Below, in pieces: positions 1 through 13,060 of a stretch of DNA of 64,000 nucleotides (position 1 is the first letter of the stretch; each line of letters starts with the position of its first letter). The notes beneath the pieces are model-generated. The model was given only the letters and a program-made list of their open reading frames with translations, did not search any database and had not been told where the DNA came from. The DNA is from Talaromyces rugulosus (lineage: Eukaryota; Ascomycota; Eurotiomycetes; Eurotiales; Trichocomaceae). The stretch lies in assembly GCF_013368755.1 (NCBI RefSeq), contig NC_049563.1, positions 5,456,001 to 5,520,000 of the forward strand, read 5' to 3'. The translations under genes were made by a program, and so were the position numbers.

Positions 1-2105
1 GGATATTGCGAACAGATGGATGTCCATGAAGCCAGTGCTACTGTAAAAGAAGCACTTGTCTTTTCGGCAATTCTCCGACAACCAGCGTCGGTTCCTCAGC
101 AAGAGAAGCTTGAATATGTCGACCATATCATCAATCTCCTGGAATTAACAGATATTCAAGATGCTCTTATTGGAGGTAAGCCATATACTTTTACGAAAAG
201 ACAGAAGTAATTCTTTTGAGAAGCTGAAAAGCTAACTATAATAAAAGCTCCCGGGGCCGGTTTGAGCATCGAACAACGAAAGAGGGTTACACTGGGTGTT
301 GAGCTGGTGGCGAAACCCACGTTACTCTTCTTAGATGAGCCTACATCAGGCTTAGATGGACAATCAGCGTACAACATCATCCGCTTCTTGAGAAAGCTTG
401 TCAATGGTGGCCAAGCAGTCCTCGTAAGTACTCACAGGAAACCACTTTACCATTCATGTAGCTTAACAGTCTGGACAGTGCACCATCCATCAGCCCTCGG
501 CTGTGCTATTTGACGCATTTGACTCGTTGCTTCTCCTTGCCAAAGGTGGAAAGATGGCTTATTTTGGTGAAAGTATGGGTTTCTTTTTTTTTTCCCCTTA
601 AACGAAACTCAGTAACTAAGCTGACTTCCCAAACCTATGTAGCCGGTCAAGAGTCTGCACAAGTGCTAGACTACTTCGCTAAAAATGGCGCCCCTTGCCC
701 TCCAGATTCCAATCCAGCAGAACACATTGTAGAGGTTATCCAGGGTAATGCGGAACAAAACATTGATTGGGTCGATGTGTGGAATCGGTCGGAAGAGCGC
801 CGGCGTGTGATCACTGAGTTGGAAGAACTCAATAACAAAAGCAGAGCCGACACAAAAGAAGAAAGCGAAGAAAGTCAATCGGACTATGCAACATCTCATT
901 GGTTCCAGTTTTGCACGGTTCTGAAGAGAATCATGGTTCAGCTCTGGCGGTCACCTGTAAGCATCTAATTGAGACTGGGCATCAAGGCTGGACGCATGGA
1001 AAAAGGCTGACAGATTACAGGATTATATGTGGAATAAAATTATTCTCCATATCTTTGCAGCTCTCTTCAGTGGTTTCACATTTTGGAAGATGGGAAACAG
1101 CTCTTTTGATCTGCAACTCCGTCTATTTGCCATCTTCAATTTCATTTTCGTTGCTCCCGGGTGTATCAACCAAATGCAGCCATTTTTCTTGCACAATCGC
1201 GATATTTTCGAGACTCGGGAGAAAAAGGTATTTTTCATAAGCCTCTACATCCGAAGCACCAGAATACTAATATCTACAGTCCAAAACATATCATTGGGTA
1301 GCATTTATTGGTGCACAAGTGGTATCCGAGATTCCTTATTTGATCCTCTGTGCCACAGTCTACTTCGTTTGCTGGTATTACACAGCTGGCTTTCCCAGCA
1401 CATCCAGTGTTGCCGGACAAGTTTATCTCCAAATGATCTGTACGGTTCCTGAAACTCCTTCCGAATTATGAACAAAGGGAAGCTAACGAAGGTGGAAATA
1501 GTCTACGAATTCTTGTATACCTCACTCGGGCAAGCCATTGCGGCCTACGCACCCAACGAATATTTTGCTGCCATCATGAACCCCGTCATCATCGGCGCCG
1601 GATTGATCAGTTTTTGCGGTGTCGTGGTCCCTTATTCCCAGATGCAACCCTTCTGGCGGTACTGGCTCTACTATCTCGATCCATTCACCTACCTGGTCGG
1701 CGGACTCCTCGGCGGAGTTCTATGGGACGTCAAAGTCGACTGTGCAGCCTCAGAGCTGGTTCATTTTAGCGTTTCGTCCCTGAATCAGACATGCGGCGAG
1801 TATATGGCGGATTTCTTGGCCACGCAGACTGGGTATCTCGTTGATCCGCAGTCAACTTCGACGTGCTCATTCTGCCAGTACGAGACCGGGGCGGATTATG
1901 CAAAGACTTTCAATTTGACGGAGAAGTACTATTCTTGGCGAGACGTAAGCTTATCTTTCCTTTTGCTAAACAATTCGTTTTAGATTTTGGCTAACTGGGT
2001 TTCTAGACTGGCATCACGGCGTTGTTTTGCATCAGCTCGTATTCTTGTGTCTTTGTCATGATGAAGTTGAGGAGTAAAAAGACGAAGAGTGCGAGGTCCG
2101 AATAA
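1..2105 (+). CDS. PDR-type (ABCG) ABC transporter, C-terminal half, partial
   Basis: This is the 3' half of a full-size pleiotropic-drug-resistance ABC efflux pump of the plasma membrane; the 5' part lies outside the window. Reading from base 1, the second nucleotide-binding domain shows the Q-loop GYCEQ, a signature LSIEQRKR, the Walker [13 protein letters not shown] and the H-loop TIHQPSA. The second membrane domain follows, ending with [15 protein letters not shown] and a last helix before the stop at 2103-2105. Seven introns restore one continuous frame: 176-247, 424-478, 573-642, 957-1020, 1228-1279, 1440-1501 and 1945-2006. The apparent breaks are therefore introns and I see no disabling change. 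Such pumps export lipophilic drugs and some secondary metabolites, but it lies 16 kb from the NRPS with housekeeping genes between, so a role in peptide export is only a possibility. Confidence 0.9.
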
Positions 2106-2610
2106 TCTAATGTTGTTGAATGGTAGCGACGGCAAAAATCAAAACGAATAGAATGGCATCACAGCTCCATAACGCCACATAACAAAGATACACGCAGCCC
2201 ATCTTACTCGTTCGGGCTTATCCAGGAATATTTCAAGTTACTATCAAGTTTAATCTATAGAGTAAAATGTTCAAAGTTTCTATAAACGTTCTCAACGGAA
2301 TGTTATTAACAAAGGAAATAGCTATAATATTATACTACCAATCTGTCCAAAACAGAATGCTGTCCACGTCCATCCTCCAGGACCTTGAGTCATTCAAGTT
2401 TCCGTCAATCGAGTCCTTCATAAATTCTCTTTTCATTTTTTTCCCTTTTGTCCGTTTGTTTTCATCGTGCTCGTCGTCAAAAATCCCGGGGGTATCACTT
2501 TTTTTTTTCTCGGTCCCTTCTCCGCCTGATCATTAAATCAAAATTCCATCATTAACGTCATCGTCCCGTTCCTGTACATGGGACATCACTCAAAAAATAA
2601 TTTTAGTCGT
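2106..2610. other. Convergent 3' intergenic region
   Basis: This stretch lies between the 3' ends of the ABC transporter (+) and KAP123 (-) and must hold both polyadenylation regions. It is AT-rich, with a pyrimidine-rich tract near 2430-2530 that includes a T9 run. I see no supported gene. Confidence 0.6.
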
Positions 2611-5600
2611 CTATTTGTTGAGCCATTGAACCAACTCAACCAACTCCTGGCGTCGGTCATCCTCGAGTTGGTCTTCGTCGGAGAGGACGGACTGGAATAT
2701 GGGCAGGAGCTGGGGTGTAAGCTGGCGAACGGTGGGGTCTTCCCATTTGTCTGTAGTGTGTAAGATATAGTTCTTTTAAAAGAAAAACTCAAAGGGTATC
2801 ACGAGGGAAACGTACAGAGTTGAGCAATCATCTTGTAAAGAGGCTCGTTCTCCTCGTAGTCATTCTTCAATGGCAGAACATTGACAATGGCAGGGAGCAC
2901 ATCGGCGATGGGAACCTTGTCGTGCTGCTTCAGGATCATGCGAGACAGACAACCAGTAGCGTTATCGGGGAGACGGGAGACCTCCTGTTGCAAGCATGGC
3001 TCAAGCTTTTGCATGATTGTAGGGAACTGGGATACAATGGAGGCGTCGTTGGTAGCCTCAATAAGACGTCCAGTGGCGTAGGCAGCATTAGACTTGGTCT
3101 GAGGGTCCTCGTCGGCGAGACGCTTGAGGAGAAGAGGCAAGAAGCGACCAGTCAACGGGGTAACTGAATCCTTCATTCCAGCGATCACTTCAGCAAGGAC
3201 ACCAACACCGGTGGCGCGTTCGATGTTCTCCGAGCTGCTGATGAAGCGCAGCACGCTCTTCTCGAAAATCTTCCAGAGTTCTGGGAAGTCCGGGCCAAGA
3301 GCAGCGGCGAGACCAGAGACGACGTCGAGAGCGCGGTCAATGACGATCCAGTCAAATTCGGATGTCTCACCCATGACTTCCTGGAGCTCCTCATCATCGC
3401 CAAAGTCTTGTTGGCAAGTGTGCTTCTTGCTGATGAGGTCGGTAACTTGCTGGACAACATTGGTGAGCACGTTTTCACTTGAAATGAGCGAAGGGCCGGT
3501 GTAGCGCAGGTTATCGGCGAGGTTGCTGCAGAGATCGCCAACAGTGGCTCTGTATAACGATTAGCACAAATTCAAACAATTTTGTGTCAATTGTAAAATG
3601 TAAAATCGTAGCAAGTCAGATAAGTTAGAATACGTTGTTAACAGCAATCACGCTTTGCGTGTCTGAGTGAGCTGGGTAACGATGCTATCATCATTTGAAG
3701 AGTGTGGAAGGAGAAAAAATAAAAATAATAAAACTTACGGATCAGCTTCTTCTCCCCACATCTTGACGGTGGCAGTCATGAGGATCTCGCCGAATTTCTT
3801 AACTTCAGTAGGTGGTTCAACTTTGACAGGAAGGCCAGCCTCCCACTTGGGCATCTGACCATTGTCCTCGGCCAGGGCGAACAAAGTGGCATACGCACGG
3901 TGAAGAGTGCTGATAGTGCTCTTGCGGACACCCTCGTACGGGTGCTCAGTAAGAGGGAGCACCAGCTCGATGGTCTTTTCGAAGAATGGAAGATAAGCAC
4001 CCTTGGTGTGGCTGATCAAATCACCGATAACCTCGACAGCGATCTCCTTTTCGAGAGCGAGAGGAGTGACAGTGGTAAAGTCATCCCAGTCATCTTCATC
4101 ATCATCAAGGTCGATGTCTTCAATGCCACCATCTTCCTCATCATCAGAAACATCGGCAACCTTGATCTTGCGGCCACCAATAGTAACCTCCTGGCCGACA
4201 AGGTCCTTGGCGGCTTCGCCGAGTTCAACCTCGAGGTCAGCCTCCTCCTGCTCGATGCAAGCACTCAAGCCCTTGAAGACACCATCCAGGAACGGTTTGA
4301 AGTCCTCTCCATAAACCTTAGAGATGGAGCCCCACAGCATGTAAGTGCTCTCCTTGAGGCGGGAGTGGTCGAGGTGGAGAGCCTCCTCGCTGGCGCGCAT
4401 GAGCGGTTCAACATAAGGCTGGTAGTTCTGGGGGCCAGCGGCAGCGGACATTTGACCCATAGCATCAATAATGCTAGCACGGAGGTCAAGCTCCTCTTCG
4501 TTCTCCTTCTTGGTGGCGTACTCTTGCATGAGGTGCATGGACTTCTCAAAGTATGGCAGGAATGCCTCTCCAGCAGATGACGCCAGGGAGCCAATAGCAT
4601 TAGCGGTCAAGCCCTTGATCCTGAAGTCGGGGTGGTTGAAGAGCTTGTGCATAAGGGGAATAAGTTCCTCTTGGTAAGGAACGACGTCCTTGGATTCAAG
4701 ACCCTCGACAACAGTAGCAATAGCGCTGACAGCAGCCTTCATTATGTTAACGGTAGGACCGGTCTCCTCGCCCTTGTAGCTCTCCATGGCGCTGGCAAGG
4801 TTCTGGACCAAAAGGGGCATGAGCTTGGCGTGCTCCTTGCCAACATCCTCGCCGAGGTCATCGGCAAGACGAGCAACACCGTGAAGAGTCGCCTGACGGA
4901 CCTTGGGATCCTTGTCGCTCAAAAGGTGCAGGACCATGGGCATGATTTCAGAGAACTGGGTGCTGATAAAGTCGGGAGCACCCTCAACGCACATTCCCAA
5001 GGCCATAATTCCGGCACGACGGTAATCTCCATTGTCGCTATTGAAGTACTGGCCAAGGGCTTGCAGCAGTGGAACGACAACTTGGCTGGGTGGCAGGCTC
5101 TGGGCAAGCATATCAAGCAGACCCAAGGCGGAGCGAGCGGGGGTAATCTCGTCTTCATCATCCTCGTCGTCTAATTCAGTGACGACGTGGAGGGCAGTAC
5201 GGGTGAGCTGTTCGCCAACCTTGAGGCCCTGGACCTTCATCTTGCGGTACTTGACGCACTGCATCAAGAAGCTGATGGCCTGTGTACGGGTGTCCTCGGC
5301 CAGTTGGGTGTTGGCAGAGATTTCGTTCATGAAAGTGATCAAATCCTTCATGTGGGCGTTCATGAGGGCGGGGTCACATCCAAGCAGTGTCTGGAAGACC
5401 TCGAAAGCCTGCATAATGCGGTCTTCGTCGGTGGTATCGATGGCGTCCTTGAGCACGTGCACCATGTCGGGGAAGACCTGTTGGAAGGCCTTGACGGGAG
5501 CTTCATCCTCATCGGAGTCGAGATGGGTAGCAAGTTTGCTAAGAGCCAGCAGTGTGTTGATTCGCACCTCGGCGCTCTCCGGGTCGCGGATGGTTTTGCT

Positions 5601-6181
5601 AAAAAGAGCAAACAGGTCCTTGAACTTCTCCTCAAAGCCCTCTCCAAGGGACTCGAGAACGGTAAAGAAAATGTAGATGGCAATTGCGCGCTCATCCTTG
5701 TTGTTGCTGACGGCAGCCTGAGCGAGGATGTTTGGCAGATCGGCCCACTCTCCATCCGGAAGGTCAATCTTGGCAATTGAAGAGACGATGCGGGCAATGG
5801 CATGGCGCACCAGCTCCGAATCACTGCTCATGGTACCGCGGAGAAGTTGCTCGCGGATCTGTGGCTTCTGGTCGGCGGGGAACTTGATCCAGAACTTGCT
5901 GACGAGACCGCGGGCCTCGACAGCAGCGAGCTGGCGCAGGTCGACACTGTCATGGCCGGTAGCGATCTGGATGAGGAAGATGAAGGATTCGGGCTTGTTG
6001 TAGTACTCTTTTTGCAAGACACCCGTGGCATCCTTGACGTTGCCATTGGCAGCTATACCACACATATGTTAGTGATCTAGGCAGGCAGCAGACATGGTTT
6101 GGATGGAATGCAAGAGGGTATCGTTGAAAACCTACGGTTGAGTATGATCTGCAGCTGCTGCAGGAATCTTTGTTGATCCAT
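2611..6181 (-). CDS. KAP123: Importin beta-type karyopherin (Kap123 family)
   Basis: A nuclear import receptor of the importin-beta superfamily that carries ribosomal proteins and histones through nuclear pores. Four exons give 1077 residues, the usual Kap123 length: 6181-6136, 6052-3739, 3549-2816 and 2750-2611. The N-terminus (MDQQRFLQQLQIILNP) and the following QLAAVEARGLVSKFW match the Kap123 importin-beta N-terminal repeat. The remainder is built of helical HEAT repeats, with an acidic loop near the middle-C-terminal part (DVSDDEEDGG, then DDDEDDWDDF) typical of this family. The start was chosen because the short first exon joins in frame across an 83 nt intron. The intron at 3550-3738 (189 nt) is long for this window. 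It is a housekeeping gene, unrelated to the NRPS. Confidence 0.95.
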
Positions 6182-6833
6182 AGCAAGCAATGATCTATTG
6201 ACGCAGAGCGTCGTCGTGGCTGAGAAAAGAGAAGCGACAAAAAATATAGACAACGCGGGGCTGCACAACCCGTGACGATTCAAGGCTTTTTTTTTATCAC
6301 TGATAAGCAAAAGAGAACTACTGATAGATTCTCGGTAGCCCTCACACTCCCTCGGAGAAGATGGGAGTTGATAAAGAATGGAGTGAGAAAGAACAGAAGA
6401 CGAGAGAAGAAAGAAAAGAAGAGGGAGGGGCAGAGGATTTTGGTGTTTGCCAATTTTTTTTTTTTTTTTAGTAAATAAAAAAATATTTCTTCCCGCTGGA
6501 GCTGGCGAGCCCAATCGGCAGCGCCCACGCGTCTCCACCCCGCGCGTGCCCCTCGTCGCGCGCATGCGCTGTGACGCTTGCATATGCATCAATAATAATT
6601 ATTAAAGTGATTGATGGCTTTTACAGGGAGATTCTATACAGGAAGAGAAGAGAGGCTGGGCAAAAGCAATGGTATCCAATGGTGTGCTATTTACATCAAT
6701 TCATTGACTCCGGGTGTATTCCTCTTCCAACACGCTGAACTCCAAACTTTAAAAAAAAAAAGACAACAAATTAGGCATGAAGCCCCCAAACAGGCGGTAT
6801 GTTTCCGCTGGCCGTCGGGTAGGTGCGGCGTTG
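6182..6833. promoter_or_regulatory. KAP123 promoter region and NPC1 3' region
   Basis: This is upstream of KAP123 and downstream of NPC1, both on the minus strand. It holds a long purine-rich run on the plus strand (about 6353-6432, pyrimidine-rich relative to KAP123), a T-run near 6453-6470, and a GC-rich block at 6490-6580 with a CCAAT element at about 6516. I see no gene. Confidence 0.5.
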
Positions 6834-9800
6834 TCAGTCCTCTTCTTCAGAGTCGTAGTCATAGTCATCGTCGTTCATAAGGAGTGATCGATATCCGCGC
6901 GCAGCGAGATTCTCTTCCAGTCCGCCATCGGACTCTGGGTCCGCGTATCCTACAAGAAACAGAAAAGTCAGTAATAGCTAAAAGGAGTGGCCGGACACGG
7001 GAGAAGAACTCACCTTCCCCGCCAAAATAGCTCAAGGCAACTGGCAAAAAGATCAGAGCGTGGGTAGATGCGAAAATGACCAGAGCCAACCAGACTCGGA
7101 AATAGTATATCTCGAAAATCTTGCTGCGTGTAAAAGCCAGCACACAAACACCAAGCAACTTGGTGATTGTAATGCCGCTGAAGACACTGCCTCCAACGTT
7201 CACGAGCGCCGTCCATGCGCGCGCGTCTTTTCCACGCAGTTTAGGGCTGCGCTCCAGAATGGTCCGAGATGGAAACATGAAAGCGCGCGCAATGTGGGCG
7301 CAGAATTCGACTGCGATGCCGACGCAAATCACCAAATTGACGAGTGACACGGCGTTGAGGGACACTCCAGCTACAGCCATCGTCCCGATTATATCGACCA
7401 CAATCATGACAACTGTCGTGACAACGACTGCCCCGGTCGCGACGGAGCCCAACAGAATAGAGCTAAGCACGAAGATGAGAGCAACAGCAGCTCCAAGAAG
7501 AGTGCCAGTCAGTTGAATGATGCTTGCATATTGATCAAAGAAGATGTAAAATTTGGAATATGGAAAGATATCGATATCGTGTTCGTCCGACAGGTCCTTC
7601 GAAATCCGACGGGCAGCAGCATACGCGTTGATGAAATCGGGCTGGCTCTTCAGCGGAGTATGGCTCGTACGGAAATGACTGGCGCTGATCGTAATGTCCT
7701 TGGGATCAATCACCAGAGCATTGCTGTAGGGGGCTTTGCCTCCAAGAGGGCAGGATTCATCAGTTGGTGAATCAATCCACTTTTCCACGTAATGAAGGAA
7801 CTCCTGGCCCTCAGGCATTCCATATAATGTGATGTTCCATGGCGGGATTCGATCCTCAAAACATGTTTCTCCATCTTCCTTACAGCAGTCTTGCTGTGGG
7901 TTCAGCCAGTAGAAGAAATCATCGATCCAGCTAGCAGTCGACCCAGAGATATACGATACCTCAGGCCGTTTCGTTTCTTGCTCCAGCACAAAGGGAAGTG
8001 AATATTCTTCGCACGTTGAAAAGCGGCCACAGAGCTGTCGCTGATGCGACCGCGCTGTGATGTTCACGTCGCGGGTCACGAAATATACCGGGGGCCCAGT
8101 TTGGAAATATGCGTCGAGGTCATCAAAGTACTGAATAAGATAGGATTCGCTAGGAAGGGCAATACGCTGGTCTAGGCCAAGTTGCACTTCGGGTATCAAA
8201 GCCAAGCCGGCGGCAAAAAGTCCCAGAAAAAAGACGATCACAGCAGCCTTGACTCGCCGATCGAGTAAAGTTGGGGCATAAATGCGACGAATAAACTCCT
8301 GCAGCAGGCTTTCCCCAGCCATATCATCAAACGCAGCACCATCCTGGAGACCGGACGATGTTGCTCGGCGGACTGTCAAGCAAGGGAAGCAGTCCGCTCG
8401 GAGACTCTCTACTCTCTTTTGGTTGAGAGCGAGAACAGATATGAACATGGTGACTTGTAGAATTGCATTGATGAAGACGGCTCCAGCAGCATATGCGGCA
8501 AAGTTTTTGACCGCAGGCATGCCAACCAAAATTCCCAAAGAGAAAGCCACCGTTTCTGTGATAGCTGACAGAAGAATGCTCGGTCCCATCCGGCCAAGTG
8601 CACGAGCAACACGCTCATCGATCTCTTCATCAGGGTGGCTAACATTCACGCGATCAAACTCATTGACGATCAAAAAGATATTATCGACGCCGACGGCAAG
8701 GACAAGGAAAGGTATCACCTCGGCAATAATCAGGGTGACCTTAATGCCAGCTGCAGAGAACAGCCCAACAGAAGCAGATACCGACATCAATACAATCACA
8801 ATGCCAACAATACCTAGTGTAAATTTCGACTGCACCAACGCGTTAGAAGGGTTCATCACGAGCGATCTAAAGGTCAGTGCTCCAGACCCCAGGGCAACGG
8901 AAGCATAAATGAACATGATGACATAGCTGATAACCACGATCTTGGCATCAGTATTGGTCGATTTGTTCAACTCCTGTTCCAGACTCTTTTCAGTGTTGAA
9001 TGAGACACGAAGGTTGCGTTCAGCGGCTTCTTCTTGCACTACGGACAAAATCCGCTGCAAGCTATCTTCCCAATCCATGGCTTTCTGCTCGCCTTCTGAG
9101 CCTTGCGCATAGTTGTTCACCACCCATGTAACCACAATAGCATTTGCGTCAAGGACATTGCCGGTATCTTCATAACCACCAAGGATCATAGTAGGTTGAA
9201 GAGGCTGCTTAAAGTCTGGGAGGCAGCTCACGTCGCCAGGAGACTCGGTGCAATGAGTGAGTGTCTTGGCCCAGTTTCTTGGGGTGACCCCAGCCATGGA
9301 ACCGCCGTAGTATCCGGTCAGGGATTGCACCACGCAAGCGTCCCCGGTAGGTTTGAAACACACATCATCCAGAGTTAATCCTTGGTTCAGAGAAATCATT
9401 CGACGAACTCTACTCTCAACATCGGACCACCAGCTCAGCGTCTCATAGCTCAGAACAGGACCCGTATCATTCACAAGGAAGACCTGCTCGGCACGGTAGA
9501 ATGGCCCAAAGTTTTGGTCAAAATATTCTTTCTCCTGGGCAGCATCCGAGGTTGGGCTAACCCACAGGCGAACTGGATCGGTTTCGACGGCAAACTGCAT
9601 CCAGCCCAAACTGAGCAAACCGACAATGAGGATACTCAGAGATATTGTAATAGCGGGAAAACGAGCGCAAGTGCCCCCGATTCGACTGAATATAGCGTCA
9701 CATATTCCGTTTAACTTGTAGTCTCTCAATGGGGTTTCCAAATACCCATCACCATGAACGTAATCGATATCGTCCTCGTCATCACTGGCGACCGGATCTT

Positions 9801-10788
9801 GTAACAGTCTGACGCGCTCAGGCTTGCGAAACCTGCGTTCTCGATAGGTTACATAACTTGATACCGATATGATGATTAATAAAAATACCGAGTAAATTAT
9901 AACAACGGCAAAGGACAAGCAAGGCATGAGCCCGACATGGCAATATTGCTGTGATTTGATCTCGGGCAAAGTCGGGCAGACGGAGGGACAGTCTACGCAT
10001 GAACACCGATAGGCAGGATCGGAGTCATTGCAAGCTTTTGTCGTCAGGGAAAGCGCCTGCATACCGTGGGGATCAGGATTGCTTGGCTCCGTCTCGTAGT
10101 TGATCTGGAAAGGGCTGCCGAGTAACTTTTTGTCGCCCAAAAATTTCATAAACTGTGTGTAATTCTTTGCTCCCCCTCCGATGAAGTCTATAGCTTTGCC
10201 ACCAGACGCGCCGTTTTTGACGTTCTTGCAGCTGTCATAGAATCCGCTCTGGTAGTCTTCGGACCACAGGTTTTCCACTTCAGTGACAAGTAGTTTGTCG
10301 CCCTTGGGTTCGGTTTGAGTGACGTTGACGAACAGTGATTGATCCGGGGAGCATGTAAACGTGCAGAATATGTCGAAGAAGTTCGCAACGCATGCCGGAC
10401 ACGACGCAATAATTCCTTCTGCAAGTTTCAGGTTCTTTTTCAGAGCATCGACCTATTTCCGTTGCTCTTTGGTTAGCATATACTTAAATAGGCCCAACGC
10501 GCCGATAGGCATTCCTACCTGTTCTTCTTCACAGCACACGGGTCCTTCCGACCACTCGCTTCCACAGAGCGAAACCAGTTTCTCTCTAACGGACGCGTCG
10601 GGCTCTCGGGCTAGCCCGTTATCTGGACAAGGCAGCTCGCCGCCGAAAAAGCTCTTCTTCCCACAGTGACCGCGGATCGCGCAGCGGCCTGGCTCATGTA
10701 TGGCGGTATCCCCCTGCGCGGCGACAATAGATACCAGGAGGCCAGACACCAGGCCTGTCGCCAAGGTCGGTAGTCGAAAGCCTCTCAT
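6834..10788 (-). CDS. ncr1: Niemann-Pick C1 sterol transporter homologue
   Basis: A polytopic vacuolar/endosomal membrane protein that moves sterol from the organelle lumen into the membrane. Three exons (10788-10519, 10452-7014, 6949-6834) give 1274 residues, the full family length. It begins with a signal peptide (MRGFRLPTLATGLVSGLL..) and a Cys-rich N-terminal sterol-binding domain, where CPACVANFFDIFCTFTCSPDQ is a family hallmark. The sterol-sensing region lies near VIPFLVLAVGVDNIFLIV, followed by a second Cys-rich luminal domain and a C-terminal patched-like bundle (LVNLVICVGIAVEFCAHI). The tail is acidic (DDDYDYDSEEED). Introns of 66 and 64 nt preserve the frame. It sits in tandem behind KAP123; together they mark the conserved chromosomal side of the window. 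Confidence 0.95.
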
Positions 10789-11659
10789 CCTTAGCCAGCG
10801 GCTCGTGACCAGGTGAGGGCAGTGGGTGCGCGGAATCCGCTGTGTCTCCCAGCAGCTTCACGACTATTCAAGTTGGCTTTTGGTTTTTTATATCATCCAG
10901 GAATGCGAGTTTATCTGGCCACGCCAAACACGATGGATGGTGGTGTGTCGCGGACTGGCAGCACGCTGGAGGGGCTGGTGGCTGGCGGGTATGACGACAC
11001 GAAAAACAAGCGGAAAGCTCGGAGGGCGCTACAGCAACAACCGGTCGTACAGCGAAAGTGGTGCAACGGTAGCACAGAGCGCAACTAAATGAATGCCGCT
11101 CACAGCGTTGGCCCAGTGTCGGCCTAAGGATAGATAGCTGGGAACAGTAAGTAGTGGAAGTTAATTAGCAGCAAGCAAGCATAGAAGAGTGAGGGCGAGG
11201 CGGGAAGGTGAGGAGGAGCTTGCCGTGGAAGCTGCGGAGAGGCCTAGCCCGATTAGGTTAGGGCTGCGCGTGACCCAGCATCAGCAGTTTAGGCTCGTTC
11301 AGGCACGCCTGCAAATCGTGTGCCCCCCACCCTTGCTTCAAGGAGAGTCACCTGGTCTGGCCAGGCTTGACCGATGTTTACCTGTTCGGCGGTAGACATG
11401 CCCCCCTGGCTGAATGGCGCCACGTGTGAGCGAGCTCCTTGCCGGCTTGCCGCGGCTTGAGAAATACATACTGCGCACTACAGCAAAACGAGGCTACCAA
11501 TCGGACAGCAAGAGATCAATCAGGTACAAGTTGTACTTGGGTGTATACATTATCATTGTTGTTGTTATTATTAACATTTTCTAGTGGCTAATGGGAGAAC
11601 AAGCTCTGGAAAGAGCCGAAAGAAACAAGCAGCCGGCCGTCATCTATAAGATCTCGCGG
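10789..11659. other. Upstream region of NPC1 / 3' region of FAD oxidoreductase
   Basis: A relatively GC-rich stretch upstream of NPC1 that also contains the 3' end of the minus-strand oxidoreductase. Several short open frames exist but lack family similarity, splice support or a good start. I see no gene. Confidence 0.5.
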
Positions 11660-13060
11660 TTATGAAGATGTCCCAAACATCGACTCGATCACTGTGTCGG
11701 TGTAAGCCCACAGCAGAGACGAGTAATCAGTGCAGAACGTCAATCCGGTGTAGAAGGTACTCCGTCGGCCCTGCAGGTTGTACAGCTTCCGGTAGAACCC
11801 GTTGCGAATATCGTCGGTGGTAACAATCAAGGTCTCGGGCGAGTGACTGCCAAAAGCAACAATGCTCGGGTCTTCTGCGGTGTCGTTGGAGAACGTCCCC
11901 GCATCGCGCAACCGTTGGACATCAGAAAGGACCAGATCCTTTGCGTCCTGGTCAGTGAAATTGGAGTTGGCAATGATCTTGCTAGTCAAGTAGCCCGGAA
12001 CCCCCATGTATTCAAACTGCCATTCGAATGGTGTGTGCGGTAGCGCGCCGGGCCCGTTCGCAGGATGGCTATTAGCCACAGTGACCTTGTCCGGGGCTCC
12101 CGTGTTGTTGACAACGGCGACATAGTAGGTCATCCAGTGCCATTTCTCAAACAGGCCGGTTTCCGTCGTGTCCAGATCAAATCCCGTTAAGCTCTGGACC
12201 AGCGGAGGGAAGGTCACCAGGAGGTTCTTGGCGTGTATCAACTTTTTACTACCGTCGGCGTGGTTCTCAACAACAAGGCTCACGCCAGAGTCCGACCGGT
12301 TGGTTTCCACGGCGGTAGTGTGCAGCAAAACATCCTCACCAAGAACGCCAGCAGCACTCTGGTACAGCTCAACCATGCCGTTTGTTGGGGTTATGTAACC
12401 TTCGAGAAGAGCATTGACATGCGGGATGCCAAAGTTCTGAATGATGTATATGGTAGGTGCATCCAAAATATTGCCGACATTCTGGACAAACATGAAGATC
12501 AAGCGCAATGCTCCTTGCAGAGCATGTTTTTCGACAAACGTGCTGAATGGCTCGAGGAGCTCTTCGGGGACCGGGTCTGGCAGATAATAAACCCCGCGTT
12601 CGAGAGTGGTGTATGGTCCGATCGCAGCTCGATACAAAAGCGCCGCAGCTACTGTGGTTAAAAGGCCAGAGGGAGACTCGACTTCTTCGCCGGTCTGGAA
12701 ATTGGCATACTTGTCGATCAACGTATCCGGGAAGAGTGGCTTCGACTGGACACCCAGCCGGTTGAAAAACTTTCGCGAGGTGTGGTCATTGAAAACGCCC
12801 TCGACGCCGTAGTTGATATAACTATCGCCGATGTAAAAAGTTTCAGAATGGCCGCCCAACTGGCCGTTGCGTTCTACCAAAACCACACTGCGGTCTTGGT
12901 CTTTGAGCTGAATGGCAGCATATGTTCCTGTTGCTCCTCCTCCGAGAATGCAGACGTCGCGTGTGATGATGTCTTCAGGGGCAAAGTCGCTCTCGTCAAC
13001 GGACAGGGCGACCGCAGCCGTCGCTGCCAGCCCAGCAAGCTGCCAGAATCGTGGGAACAT
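11660..13060 (-). CDS. Secreted FAD-dependent amine oxidase-like oxidoreductase
   Basis: A single-exon gene for 466 residues. The ATG at 13058-13060 was chosen because it starts a clear signal peptide (MFPRFWQLAGLAATAAVALS); the longer frame upstream begins with a non-ATG codon. Directly after the leader comes a Rossmann FAD-binding motif, DVCILGGGATGTYAA, with the acidic strand end VVLVERNGQLGGHSETF typical of the flavin amine oxidase/NAD(P)-binding_8 family. Fungal relatives are often annotated as beta-cyclopiazonate dehydrogenase-like, but that name reflects family membership rather than a shown reaction. The substrate is unknown. It acts in the secretory pathway or outside the cell. No intron is needed and no break is seen. 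Confidence 0.82.
   Translation of the reverse strand: MFPRFWQLAGLAATAAVALSVDESDFAPEDIITRDVCILGGGATGTYAAIQLKDQDRSVVLVERNGQLGGHSETFYIGDSYINYGVEGVFNDHTSRKFFNRLGVQSKPLFPDTLIDKYANFQTGEEVESPSGLLTTVAAALLYRAAIGPYTTLERGVYYLPDPVPEELLEPFSTFVEKHALQGALRLIFMFVQNVGNILDAPTIYIIQNFGIPHVNALLEGYITPTNGMVELYQSAAGVLGEDVLLHTTAVETNRSDSGVSLVVENHADGSKKLIHAKNLLVTFPPLVQSLTGFDLDTTETGLFEKWHWMTYYVAVVNNTGAPDKVTVANSHPANGPGALPHTPFEWQFEYMGVPGYLTSKIIANSNFTDQDAKDLVLSDVQRLRDAGTFSNDTAEDPSIVAFGSHSPETLIVTTDDIRNGFYRKLYNLQGRRSTFYTGLTFCTDYSSLLWAYTDTVIESMFGTSS

Noticed and set aside
1..2105. Possibility that the ABC transporter is a pseudogene because its frame is broken many times
   Set aside because: Every break is removed by an intron of 52-72 nt with proper borders, giving a continuous PDR transporter sequence.
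3900..5780. Long plus-strand frames opposite KAP123 (up to 226 codons)
   Set aside because: They are antisense shadows of a GC-rich conserved coding sequence, with no family match.
8282..8908. A 208-codon plus-strand frame opposite NPC1
   Set aside because: Shadow of the NPC1 coding strand; no recognisable protein.
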